Origin: Kyrpidia sp. | GTDB lineage: Bacteria; Bacillota; Bacilli; Kyrpidiales; Kyrpidiaceae | DNA: 34,786 bases | Direction: 5' to 3' | Assembly (NCBI GenBank): GCA_029960885.1 | Contig: JASBVV010000039.1 | Coordinates: forward strand, 1 to 34,786 | Shown here: piece by piece, positions 23,622 through 31,497 of the stretch | Position numbering within the stretch: the stretch's first letter is position 1 | Layout: every line of letters begins with the position of its first letter | Notes under the pieces: model-generated | What the model saw: only the letters and a program-made list of their open reading frames with translations | What the model was told of the DNA's origin: nothing | Database searches by the model: none | Translations under genes and position numbers: made by a program

Positions 23622-24839
23622 GTGACGCAGTTCCGGTATCAGGCGGTCAACCGATCCGGAAAAACGGTGCGCGGTCAGATCGAAGCGGCCGATCCGGCGG
23701 CGGCGAGGGCCGATCTGCGCCGCAGCGACCTCTATCCTGTCCGGATCCAGCCCGCGCGCCAGGGGCGGAGACGAAGCGGATCGATGCAACGGTTGGGCGT
23801 TCGGGTGCGGGTGCAAGACTTGGCCGTGTTCTGCCGGCAATTCGCCGCTCTCGTTCGGGCCGGGGTTCCTGCGGGCCGTTCCCTGGCGATCTTGGCGGCC
23901 CAAACAGAAAACCGCACCCTTAAAGGGGCCTTGGAAGAGGTCGAAGGCGAAGTCCGTCGCGGCAACTCCCTGCAAACAGCTTTTGGCGGCCACAGTCGGG
24001 TGTTTCCGCCCTTGGTCGTCCACATGGTCGGGGCAGGAGAGCTGTCGGGGCAACTGGACGTGATGTTGGACCGGCTGGCGTTGTTCTACGAACGGGAGCG
24101 GGCAACGCGGCAAAAAATCGTATCGGCCTTGACCTATCCGTTGGTGGTGCTGGTGGTGGCGGTGGGCGTTTCACTGTTTTTGCTGGTGTCCGTGGTGCCA
24201 ACCTTCGCCCAGACCTTCGCCCAACAGGGGGTGGCGTTGCCGTTGCCGACCCGGATCACCTTGGGGTTGAGCCACTTCCTGATACAACAATGGTACTTGG
24301 TATTGGGATTAACGGCAGGCGCCGCGGCGAGCTGGTGGGCCATCGGCCGCACGCCCCAGGGCCGGCGGTGGCAAAGCCGTCTGGCCCTCGCCTTGCCGGT
24401 TTTCGGCAAGCTAAACCGGAAGAACGCGGTGGCCCGCTTCGCCCGGACCTTTGCCACTCTGGTGCGGGCGTCGGTGTCCATCCTGGACGCCCTGGAATTG
24501 ACCAAGAAGGTGATCGGCAACGCCTTATTCGAGGATGCGCTGACGGACGTCCAGAAGGATCTGCGTTCCGGCGAGGTGTTGGGGGCGGCGCTGGGACGTC
24601 ACGGAGATCTATTGCCTCCCCTCGTCACCCAGATGATCGCCGTCGGAGAGGAAACGGGGACGCTCGACGAGCTGCTGGATAAGCTGGCGGATTTCTATGA
24701 TGCGGACGTACAGGAGATGTCCGCCCGGCTCAGCACCCTCCTGGAACCGGTGATGATCCTCTTTTTGGCGGTCGTGGTCGGCTTGATTATTCTCTCGGTC
24801 TATTTGCCGATGTTCCAGATGATGAATTTTGTGGGATGA
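23622..24839 (+). CDS. pilC: Type IV pilus platform protein PilC
   Basis: Inner-membrane platform on which PilB acts. 405 residues with two GspF-type domains: the first at about 60-185 (LAVFCRQFAALVRAGVPAGRSLAIL, then a transmembrane helix PLVVLVVAVGVSLFLLVSVVP), the second from FARTFATLVRASVSILDALEL to the final helix VMILFLAVVVGLIILSVYLPMFQMMN. An N-terminal segment FRYQAVNRSGKTVRGQIEA is the usual start. The GTG at 23622 has GAGGAG 6 nt upstream. It follows pilB after 157 bp that contain a palindrome; pilT, which often lies between pilB and pilC, is absent. Confidence 0.95.
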   Translation: MTQFRYQAVNRSGKTVRGQIEAADPAAARADLRRSDLYPVRIQPARQGRRRSGSMQRLGVRVRVQDLAVFCRQFAALVRAGVPAGRSLAILAAQTENRTLKGALEEVEGEVRRGNSLQTAFGGHSRVFPPLVVHMVGAGELSGQLDVMLDRLALFYERERATRQKIVSALTYPLVVLVVAVGVSLFLLVSVVPTFAQTFAQQGVALPLPTRITLGLSHFLIQQWYLVLGLTAGAAASWWAIGRTPQGRRWQSRLALALPVFGKLNRKNAVARFARTFATLVRASVSILDALELTKKVIGNALFEDALTDVQKDLRSGEVLGAALGRHGDLLPPLVTQMIAVGEETGTLDELLDKLADFYDADVQEMSARLSTLLEPVMILFLAVVVGLIILSVYLPMFQMMNFVG

Positions 24840-24978
24840 GAAGCGTAGTTCGAATGCATGCGGGATATTCCCTCCGGCTGGAGAGCCGACGCGGCCACAT
24901 GCGTCGACCCGCCTGCGGTGCGATCCCTCAGGGCGGGGTTATCCAACCAATTTCTTTTCAAAAAAGGAGGAGAATCGC

Positions 24979-25515
24979 ATGCGGAAGGAACTGGCTCTCC
25001 AATCCACGCATCCGCAGGAGATGCAGAAGGAGGTGAAGGAACAGGCGGTCCGGCGAAAACGCCAGCTCGGCTTTACGCTGATCGAAATGCTCGCCGTGGT
25101 GACCATTCTGGCCATCGTATCCGGGATCGGCTTTGTAATGGTGAACAGTCAGATTGAGAGGGCAAGAGCCAATACGGATGTCGCGAATCTCAGGACCATT
25201 AGTGATGCAGTAAACAGGTATATTATGGATAATGGTACAAACAACATTTCCACAAATCTTTCTGGAAACGTACAATCGGGTGCCAACGCCGGTAATGCAC
25301 TGATCGGAACCTATCTCGGCGCTGCACCGAGAGACCCGTGGAATTCTACAAACGCATACAGTATCACTGTTACACCTGGTACTCCTAATAAAATCACGAT
25401 TACCAGTCCACACACGTATACTTCACAGCCAAATATCCCCGGATTGGGAGGCAGTAGCGCAACCACGGGTCTGATATACAATGGTGGCACATTAACACTT
25501 GTCTTGAACTATTGA
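24979..25515 (+). CDS. Major type IV prepilin (PilA-like)
   Basis: 178 residues. A 31-residue basic leader ends RKRQLG, cut before FTLIE, with Glu at mature position 5 and the helix MLAVVTILAIVSGIGFVMV, then a helix RARANTDVANLRTISDAVNRYI and an Asn/Thr/Ser/Gly-rich beta region. Size, the very strong site AAAAAAGGAGGAG 6 nt before the ATG, and position after pilC suggest the major subunit. Base composition changes sharply: 25201-25260 contains 19 G/C of 60, in a window that is mostly well above 60 percent. The surface-exposed part may have been acquired or be under diversifying selection. Confidence 0.88.
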   Translation: MRKELALQSTHPQEMQKEVKEQAVRRKRQLGFTLIEMLAVVTILAIVSGIGFVMVNSQIERARANTDVANLRTISDAVNRYIMDNGTNNISTNLSGNVQSGANAGNALIGTYLGAAPRDPWNSTNAYSITVTPGTPNKITITSPHTYTSQPNIPGLGGSSATTGLIYNGGTLTLVLNY

Positions 25516-25566
25516 TATTGTCCGTTTGGCTTCTTTCGGCCCATTTGAGAGGTTCGTGGCATCAAA

Positions 25567-26343
25567 GTGGAGTATACGTGGTTCAACATTCTTGTCGCTG
25601 TCGTTGCCGGTATGATCGCCGGCTCCTTTCTTAACGTGGTGGCGTACCGGATTCCGAGGGGGGAATCGATCGTGTTCCCCCCCTCCCGGTGCCCCTATTG
25701 CGGTCACCGAATTCGGGCCCGGGATCTGGTTCCCGTCGTGAGTTGGCTGTGGCTGCGGGGGCGGTGCCGGGACTGCGGTGCGCCGATATCCTGGCAGTAC
25801 CCGCTGGTGGAAGGAGCGACGGGGTTGCTGTGGGCCTGGGTGTCCGCACGGTTCGGTTGGTCCTGGGAGACGGTTTTGGGCTTGGCGTTTGTCGGCTTCC
25901 TGATCCCCTTGGTGGTAATCGACCTTCGGGAGATGATCCTTCCCGACGAGCTGACCTATCCCTTGGCGGCCGTGGTGTTGGCAGGCCGGTTGTGGATCGG
26001 GACGGAACCGTGGGGATGGTACGCGGGGGGAGCGTTCCTCGGGGCAGGGGTGCTGCTCCTCTTGCGGTGGCTCAGCCCGCTGCTTTTCGGCAAAGAAGGA
26101 ATGGGCCTGGGGGACGTGAAACTAATGGTCGGCCTCGGGGGAATGACGGGCTTCACCGGCGCAGTGTTGACCTTGGTGTTGGCCTCGGTGGCCGGATTGA
26201 TCATGGGGCTCGGGTTGCAGGCGGCCGGACGGCTGAGGGAAGGTCGATACCTTCCCTTTGGTCCTTTTTTGGCCGTCGGCGCCTTGACGGCCTGGCTTTA
26301 CGGGGACGGATGGATCACTTGGTATATGCACCTGTGGTCGTGA
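25567..26343 (+). CDS. pilD: Type IV prepilin peptidase/N-methyltransferase
   Basis: Membrane aspartic protease that removes the prepilin leader and methylates the new N terminus. 258 residues with the N-terminal GSFLNVVAYRIP, a cytosolic zinc tetracysteine domain (Cys42, Cys45, Cys67, Cys70), catalytic Asp119 (VVIDLREMILPDELTYP) and Asp183 (MGLGDVKL), and about seven hydrophobic segments. The two Asp residues are 64 apart, as in characterised enzymes. The GTG at 25567 is the start; its GAGAGG site is rather far upstream (about 14 nt), so initiation may be weak. It processes the four prepilin-like proteins of this locus. Confidence 0.95.
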   Translation: MEYTWFNILVAVVAGMIAGSFLNVVAYRIPRGESIVFPPSRCPYCGHRIRARDLVPVVSWLWLRGRCRDCGAPISWQYPLVEGATGLLWAWVSARFGWSWETVLGLAFVGFLIPLVVIDLREMILPDELTYPLAAVVLAGRLWIGTEPWGWYAGGAFLGAGVLLLLRWLSPLLFGKEGMGLGDVKLMVGLGGMTGFTGAVLTLVLASVAGLIMGLGLQAAGRLREGRYLPFGPFLAVGALTAWLYGDGWITWYMHLWS

Positions 26344-26468
26344 AAGGGAGGAAATAGCCGCGAGGTCGGCGTGCAGCAGGGGAAAGGGGCGAGAGTCGGA
26401 GACGGGTCACCCAATGAGGAGGCTTTGGTCTCAACGAGATCATGCGTCTGGCACAAAGGAGGTCCCCT

Positions 26469-27644
26469 ATGCGTTGGCCTTGGACCCGGCCGTCGGGGGT
26501 CGGGGTGAGTTTGCACGAAAATCACGTGGAGGTGGTCCAGGTGGATCCCCGCGCCGGTTACCCGGTGACGGGGTGTGTTCGATTTTCATTGAAAGAAACT
26601 ATTTACAAAAATGGGTTCATAATGGATCCCGCCGCTTTCGCGTCGCAGTGCCGGTTCCACCTGGCCGCCGCAGGCATCGCCGGACGCGGCGCTTCGCTCT
26701 GTTTGCCGTCGTCGATGGTGGTGCTGCGGATTCTGCCTTTGCCGCGGATGAAACGGAAACAGGCCAAAGCCCTTCTCCAATTTCAACTGGAAGAGGAAAT
26801 CCGCTTGCCTTTCGCCAATCCCGCGTTTGATTTTGATTATTTTCCCGCCTCATTTCCTGTGGAGGCCGCGGGACAGAACCCCGAAGAGACCGGGGCTCTG
26901 GCATTATTGGCGGCGGCGCCTGGCGAGGCGGTTGAGCGACTGGAAGAAGGTTTCCGGCAGATGGGGATGCCCTTAGCGGCCGTGGATGTAAAGGGATTGG
27001 CCAGCCTGCGGGCATTGCGCGCCCTGCAGCAGGTGCCGGAGGAAGGTACACTGCTGATCCAATTGGGACCGGATGCGGTGGACGCTCACTACTATGCGCA
27101 CGGACAGGTGCTGCTGAGCCGCTGGCTCGACATCAATCCCCAGGATTATGGGATACAGCAGCTCTTTGACGGCACAGCGTTACCTCCGGCGGACACCGAG
27201 GCGGCGGCCTCGCGGATATCCGAGCCCTTTGGCTCCGACAAGTCGGGTCAAGGCCGTTTCAATGAGGACGATTCAGGCGACGGGTTCACGGATTCTCCCA
27301 CCTCCGTTACCATCGGGCAAGAGCCTGGGGATTCTGTACAGACGTGGACGCACATCGAATCCGGCCATCCGGGCGGACGCGAGGTGTTTGCCGCCGATCT
27401 GCAATACCAGATCGACCGGCTGTTTTCGTTTCTCCAGTATACGTTACACCGAAGCGACAACGTCGTTACCCGGGTGTGGCTCGCCGGCCGGGTCCCGTAT
27501 CGGCAGGAGATCGCAACCCGGTTATCGACCCATTTGGGGCTACCGGTGGAAACACTGGATCAGCCGCGAACCCCGAGCGGCGATCTCGCGGATCTGGCCG
27601 CCTTCGGTGCCGCCCTTCGAGGTGTGATACCCGATGAGGATTAA
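26469..27644 (+). CDS. pilM: Type IV pilus assembly protein PilM
   Basis: Cytosolic actin-like protein that binds the N-terminal tail of PilN and links the motor to the membrane platform. 391 residues from the ATG at 26469 (AAAGGAGG 6 nt upstream). Visible: an N-terminal GVGVSLHENHVEVVQV (phosphate-1 loop equivalent), KAKALLQFQLEEEIRLPF-type segment after LPLPRMKRKQ, ALLAAAPGEAVERLEEGF and a C-terminal VWLAGRVPYRQEIATRLSTHLG. A region rich in Asp, Ser and Gly (about 245-295) separates the two halves and appears to be an insertion. The preceding 125 bp (26344-26468) hold no gene. It overlaps pilN by 11 bp. Confidence 0.9.
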   Translation: MRWPWTRPSGVGVSLHENHVEVVQVDPRAGYPVTGCVRFSLKETIYKNGFIMDPAAFASQCRFHLAAAGIAGRGASLCLPSSMVVLRILPLPRMKRKQAKALLQFQLEEEIRLPFANPAFDFDYFPASFPVEAAGQNPEETGALALLAAAPGEAVERLEEGFRQMGMPLAAVDVKGLASLRALRALQQVPEEGTLLIQLGPDAVDAHYYAHGQVLLSRWLDINPQDYGIQQLFDGTALPPADTEAAASRISEPFGSDKSGQGRFNEDDSGDGFTDSPTSVTIGQEPGDSVQTWTHIESGHPGGREVFAADLQYQIDRLFSFLQYTLHRSDNVVTRVWLAGRVPYRQEIATRLSTHLGLPVETLDQPRTPSGDLADLAAFGAALRGVIPDED

Positions 27645-28704
27645 CCTCCTGCCCCAACCGGAATCGTCACGGCAATACCGGACCATGGTTCTGACCGGGA
27701 CCGCCGGGGTGCTGGCATTGGTTAATCTCTGGGCGGCGGTGGCGTGGATCGCGGCGTCGGCGGATCGCGGAGTGGCGGATGCGATCTACAACCGGATGTC
27801 CGCCCGCCTTCCGCAGCTACAACAGCAGGCCGCGGAGCTGGGCAGACGGGAGGATTTGACACGCCAGATCGAAGCGTTCAATCGCTGGGCGGCAGACCGG
27901 CCGATCTTTCGGGACCAGGTCCATCTTCTGTCCTCTCTTCTCCCGAAGGACAGCGTTCTGCTAATGGTGCATTTTCTCGGGCAGGCCGACTATGACGTGA
28001 AGGCGTCTTTCCCGGATCTCGAATCGGTGGCGACCTACCTCCGGCAACTGCAGAAAAGCCCGAAGGTGGCCTCGTTAAAAGTAAAAAATGTGACCCGTCG
28101 GACGGTGACGCTTTCTTCAGGAGGACCGACTGGGTCCGCTTTGCCCCTATCTGTTCATATCCCCCAATCGATTCAGGAGCCGACTTCCGGCAGGGCGACA
28201 TTGTTAAGGCCGTCTCCGAGCAGTTCCGGTGGAACGGGAAGGCCATCCGGGACCTTAGGGACCGTACCTGTCAAATCACCCATGGAAGACCTGCTCCACG
28301 CAAAGGACTCCTCAGTCGGAGGCCCCGGTGGAGGCGGCACCGGGGCGGGAAGCGGCCGCCAGGGGGAAGCGAACACCTTCAGCGCCGCCCGCCGCGCCGA
28401 ACCGACGGGGGATGCCGCCGGTGGAGCGGCACCCTCCTTGTGGAATCGACTGTTCGCCTTCCTCCCCTGGGGGACCCGGGAGGCCCGAGCCTCGGACGGA
28501 CCGATGCCGACCGAAGAAAATTCCAGCCCGGGAGGGACTTCTCCGGCCGAAACGGGGACGGCGACGCCTCCCCTCTCCGGAAGTCCTTCGCAGTCCGGTG
28601 CCACTCCAGTCTTTCCGGGGACAGCGTCTCAGGGCGGGAGCGGCTCCGCACCTTTGGCCAAAACGGTTTATGAGCTGGATTTTAGCGTCACTCTGGGACG
28701 CTAG
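27634..28704 (+). CDS. pilN: PilN-like pilus assembly protein with long disordered insertion
   Basis: Bitopic inner-membrane protein of 356 residues. It begins MRINLLPQP, the INLLP motif by which PilN binds PilM, followed by one membrane helix (about 18-42), a coiled segment (MSARLPQLQQQAAELGRRED) and a ferredoxin-like start (FLGQADYDVKASFPDLESVATYLRQLQ). From about residue 182 to 341 the sequence is Gly/Ser/Pro/Thr-rich, then it returns to TVYELDFSVTLGR, the expected last beta strand. So about 160 residues appear inserted between strands of the C-terminal domain; usual PilN is near 200 residues. The ATG lies inside the end of pilM. The insertion may be an envelope-spanning or surface-exposed linker. 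Confidence 0.82.
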   Translation: MRINLLPQPESSRQYRTMVLTGTAGVLALVNLWAAVAWIAASADRGVADAIYNRMSARLPQLQQQAAELGRREDLTRQIEAFNRWAADRPIFRDQVHLLSSLLPKDSVLLMVHFLGQADYDVKASFPDLESVATYLRQLQKSPKVASLKVKNVTRRTVTLSSGGPTGSALPLSVHIPQSIQEPTSGRATLLRPSPSSSGGTGRPSGTLGTVPVKSPMEDLLHAKDSSVGGPGGGGTGAGSGRQGEANTFSAARRAEPTGDAAGGAAPSLWNRLFAFLPWGTREARASDGPMPTEENSSPGGTSPAETGTATPPLSGSPSQSGATPVFPGTASQGGSGSAPLAKTVYELDFSVTLGR

Positions 28705-28716
28705 GAGGATCATACG

Positions 28717-29670
28717 GTGAACATCGCGGCTGAATGGAAATCCTGGAACTCCTTTTACAAGACGTTGCTCTTGGCGTCCACCGGGTTCGTCGTCACCGGC
28801 GCCATTCTCGGCTACGGCGCCATCCAGTCGCGCGGAGCCGCCCGGGAGGCGACCGCCCGGGCGGAGAACGCGTCGGCCCAGGTGCAATCGCTGGAACGGC
28901 AGGTGGCCAAACCCGTCCCCCCGCCCGATCTGTCCACAGTGGGACGGGCGATCCCGAATGAGTGGGAGATGGCCCGATTCTTCGCCGACCTTGCCGTCGC
29001 CGCCAGGACCCGCGGCGTCTCGGTGGTCAGTGTTACTCCCACCAAGCCGCCGGAAGACCACGGGGCCTATTCTCCGTCCGGCTCCCGGCCGGGGTCCGGC
29101 GGATCCGCTCCGAAAACGGGCCGGGCCGTTCCGGCCGGGGGAGGAACCGGCCCCGCCCCCGGCACGGCGGCTCCAAACAACGGGAACAACGGAAACGGCG
29201 GAAGCACTGGAAATGGCCAACCGAAACCGGGCGCCTCCGGGGGACAAACCCCGGCATCGGCACCGGGCGCGCCGTCCGGACAAAGCCCGTCCTCCGGACC
29301 GGGCGGAGCGGCCGGTTCCGGGAGCAATCCGGGAAACGAAGCGGCAAAATCCGGCGACTCCGCCCCGCCGCCCTCGATCCCCGGTCTGTACACCCTGGAC
29401 CTGTCCCTTGAAGCCGAGGGATCGGGAGCGAATTTGCTGGGTTTTATAGATGAACTGCAGGCCATGCCCCGTTTCGTCTGGATCGACGAATACACTCTCG
29501 ATTTTTCACAGCAAAACCAAGGGGCAGGCGGCACACCGGTCCCGGCCAAGCTGAGCGTGAAGTTCACCCTCTATTCCCACGCCCCCTGGGACGCCAAGGC
29601 GGCCAATGAAACCCCATGGCCGTTTCCCATCGAGCCGGCGGGGAACCCCGAAGCATTCGGCGGGCGGTGA
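28717..29670 (+). CDS. pilO: PilO-like pilus assembly protein with disordered linker
   Basis: Bitopic protein of 317 residues, the probable PilN partner. One membrane helix at about 16-36, a coiled coil (REATARAENASAQVQSLERQ), and a folded segment to about residue 111. Then come about 108 residues of Gly, Pro, Ser, Ala and Asn (112-219), then IPGLYTLDLSLEAEGSGANLLGFIDEL, which resembles the PilO C-terminal domain. Usual PilO lacks the linker. The GTG at 28717 has AGGAGG 8 nt upstream. Last gene of the operon. The same kind of low-complexity insert is seen in PilN, so the two may lengthen together. Confidence 0.78.
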   Translation: MNIAAEWKSWNSFYKTLLLASTGFVVTGAILGYGAIQSRGAAREATARAENASAQVQSLERQVAKPVPPPDLSTVGRAIPNEWEMARFFADLAVAARTRGVSVVSVTPTKPPEDHGAYSPSGSRPGSGGSAPKTGRAVPAGGGTGPAPGTAAPNNGNNGNGGSTGNGQPKPGASGGQTPASAPGAPSGQSPSSGPGGAAGSGSNPGNEAAKSGDSAPPPSIPGLYTLDLSLEAEGSGANLLGFIDELQAMPRFVWIDEYTLDFSQQNQGAGGTPVPAKLSVKFTLYSHAPWDAKAANETPWPFPIEPAGNPEAFGGR

Positions 29671-29764
29671 AAGGGGAGATGTGCGGGCCGGGGCGAGTCC
29701 GGCGGAGAAGGCGACTGGTCGCACCGGGCGGCATAACCTTCGTGTCGGTGGGAATGAAAGATGG

Positions 29765-29810
29765 AAAAAAAACGCGGGTGCCGGCCGGCTTCGGGAGAGC
29801 CGCCGGCACC
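29765..29810 (-). terminator. Rho-independent terminator of the EAL gene
   Basis: Read on the minus strand, a stem GGTGCCGGC/GCCGGCACC continued by GGC/GCC with one bulged base and a 9-nt loop (29777-29810) is followed by CGCG and a run of eight T (29772-29765). It begins 18 bp after the stop of the EAL phosphodiesterase. On the plus strand the same stem lies after pilO but has no T-run. Confidence 0.75.
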
Positions 29811-29828
29811 TGGGATGGGCGACCGTGA

Positions 29829-30591
29829 CTAGAGGTACGACCATACCCGGGGCTTCCCGTATAAATAGCCCTGGGCCAACTGCACACCCAGATCGGCCAG
29901 TGAGGCGGCCTGGTCTTCCGTTTCCACCCCTTCCGCCACCACGGCCGCACCGATCGCTTGCGCCGCTTGGCAGATCCCCTCGACCCGGCGGAAAGAGTCC
30001 GGATTGCCCGCCATCTGTCCAACATGCTCCCGGTCGATCTTCAGAAAATCGGGTCGGAGCAGCGCGGCGGCCTCCAGGTTGGAGAATCCCGCACCCACGT
30101 CATCCAGGGCCACCCGCAACCCGAGATCGCGCAGAGGGCGGAAAATTTCATACAGGGCATCCCAGCCGGACGGCTGGATGTGCTCATTGATCTCCAGGAC
30201 CAACCGGGCCAGATCCATGTCTTCCAATTCCTCGTAAAGCCGAGGGGCGAACCGTTCCACCGTGGGACCGAGGATGTTGATGAACGAGCACTCCCGGCGC
30301 GGCCGGTGGGCCAATGCCTGGACAAAGACCAAGTAGTCGGTCTCGAGCAGGATATCGAGTTCCTGGGCATGGGCAAATAGCCGTTCGGGATCCCGCAGTG
30401 CGGCCACGTGCGGGCCGCGGACCAACAGTTCGTACCCGACCAGACTCCGATCGCTCATCCGGACAATGGGCTGATAGGCGAACTGGACGTCGGTGAGGAG
30501 GCGGAAAAAGTCATATCTTCCAGGAAATACCCCCCCCCCCCCCCCCCCCCCCGGCTTCCATTATATGGGTTCGACGGTCTGATGGTCCCAC
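29829..30591 (-). CDS. EAL-domain c-di-GMP phosphodiesterase, frame interrupted at a G23 tract (probably phase-variable)
   Basis: EAL domains hydrolyse cyclic-di-GMP to pGpG. The uninterrupted frame from the ATG at 30458 gives 209 residues with the residues usually needed for catalysis: Glu10 (YELLVRG, an ELL variant of EAL), Asn61, Glu89, Asp119-Asp120 (LDDVGAGFSN), Lys140, Glu176 (AEGVET) and Gln196 (QGYLYGKP). The same frame stays open upstream and encodes DFFRLLTDVQFAYQPIVR, the natural beginning of an EAL domain, up to a run of 23 G. On the far side of that run lies a GTG (30591) with AGGAGG 7 nt upstream. With 23 G the GTG frame ends at TGA (30513-30511); with 22 or 25 G it reads into the whole domain (253 residues at 22 G). 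The ATG at 30458 has no ribosome binding site. As sequenced the gene is therefore probably OFF. Confidence 0.8.
30530..30552. repeat. Homopolymer tract of 23 C (G on the coding strand)
   Basis: An uninterrupted run of 23 C on the plus strand, G on the coding strand of the EAL gene, 39 bp after its GTG start. By far the longest homopolymer in the window. Such a tract slips during replication; its true length in the cell population, and in the assembly, is uncertain by one or a few bases. An alternative minus-strand -10 match TATAAT (30564-30559) abuts the tract, so slippage could also alter a leader. Confidence 0.95.
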
Positions 30592-30749
30592 GCCATCCCC
30601 TCCTTTGTCTTTACATTCGTCAGGGTTCGGACAATGTCCTTCTATTCACAATCATTCCTGCCGTCCGGATCAAGACCCCCATCCCTCTCGATCCCTTCGC
30701 GATCCGGCCGCGCAACCCCCGCCGATACCATGCACGGCCCCCCAAAACC

Positions 30750-30758
30750 TGCTATGAT
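30750..30758 (+). promoter_or_regulatory. Extended -10 promoter of the SRAP-M42 operon
   Basis: TGC-TATGAT (30750-30758) is an extended -10; no good -35 lies 17 bp upstream (ATGCAC). Transcription would start about 16 nt before the GTG at 30781, with GAGGTGG as the ribosome binding site. I saw no Gram-positive LexA box (CGAAC-N4-GTTCG) nearby. Confidence 0.45.
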
Positions 30759-30780
30759 GGTCTCCAGTGAGGTGGTCCCC

Positions 30781-31497
30781 GTGTGCGGCCGATTCACTCT
30801 GACCGTGGATTTCGCCGTGATCCTCGAACGGTTTTCTTTTCACGCGGCCGGGGATTTCGAGTACACGCCCCGGTATAACATCGCCCCGTCCCAGCCGGTC
30901 CTGGCGGTCATCTCCGACGGACGGGGCCGGCGGGGCGGATATTTGCGCTGGGGACTCATCCCATCTTGGGCCAAGGACCCAACCATCGGCAACCGGATGA
31001 TCAACGTCCGATTGGAGACCGCCGCTGTGAAGCCGGCCTTCCGCGAAGCGTTCCGGCGGCGCCGCTGCCTGATTCCCGCGGACGGCTTCTACGAGTGGAA
31101 ACGCACCCCGACAGGAACAATGCCGGTGCGATGTGTGCTGCGCTCCCGGGAGGTATTCGCCTTCGCCGGGCTCTGGGAAACGTGGAAAGGGCCAAATGGC
31201 GCCGTCATCCACAGTTGTGCGATTTTGACCACCGCCGCCGGGCCGGTGCTCTCCCCGATTCACGATCGGATGCCGGTGATTGTTCCTCCCGACCTGGAGG
31301 ATGCCTGGCTGGCCCCGGGATTGGCGCGGCCGGAACAGCTCCGGGAGCGCCTGGGGCGGGCTTCGGACGATCGGTTTGAGGTCTATCCGGTCGGCCGGAT
31401 GGTCAATGCGGCCGGTGTCGAGGACCCCCGGTGCATCGAACCGGTGGCTCCGAAGGCGGAAGCAGAGCAAAGTGCCGGAGAGGAGGGGTCCCCATGA
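30781..31497 (+). CDS. SRAP-domain (SOS response-associated peptidase, YedK/HMCES-type) protein
   Basis: Binds abasic sites in single-stranded DNA and forms a covalent thiazolidine link through Cys2, shielding the site; autoproteolysis removes the initiator Met. 238 residues beginning (M)CGRFTL. Active-site residues: Cys2, Asn33 (YNIAPSQPV), Glu105 (DGFYEWKR) and His161 (SPIHDRMPVI). The segment RWGLIPSWAKDP is also typical. The GTG at 30781 is required because Cys must be residue 2; the open frame runs further upstream. Its stop overlaps the start of an M42 peptidase gene (ATGA), so the two are translated together, an unusual partnership. Confidence 0.95.
   Translation: MCGRFTLTVDFAVILERFSFHAAGDFEYTPRYNIAPSQPVLAVISDGRGRRGGYLRWGLIPSWAKDPTIGNRMINVRLETAAVKPAFREAFRRRRCLIPADGFYEWKRTPTGTMPVRCVLRSREVFAFAGLWETWKGPNGAVIHSCAILTTAAGPVLSPIHDRMPVIVPPDLEDAWLAPGLARPEQLRERLGRASDDRFEVYPVGRMVNAAGVEDPRCIEPVAPKAEAEQSAGEEGSP

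Noticed and set aside
29616-29828. Small protein downstream of pilO (about 50-70 codons, Arg-rich)
   Set aside because: Its 3' half is the terminator stem of the EAL gene, the start site spacing is too short, and no homology is recognisable.
29829-30458. Simple short EAL protein starting at the internal ATG
   Set aside because: That ATG lacks a ribosome binding site, and the start would drop the conserved FAYQPIV segment that is plainly encoded upstream in the same frame.
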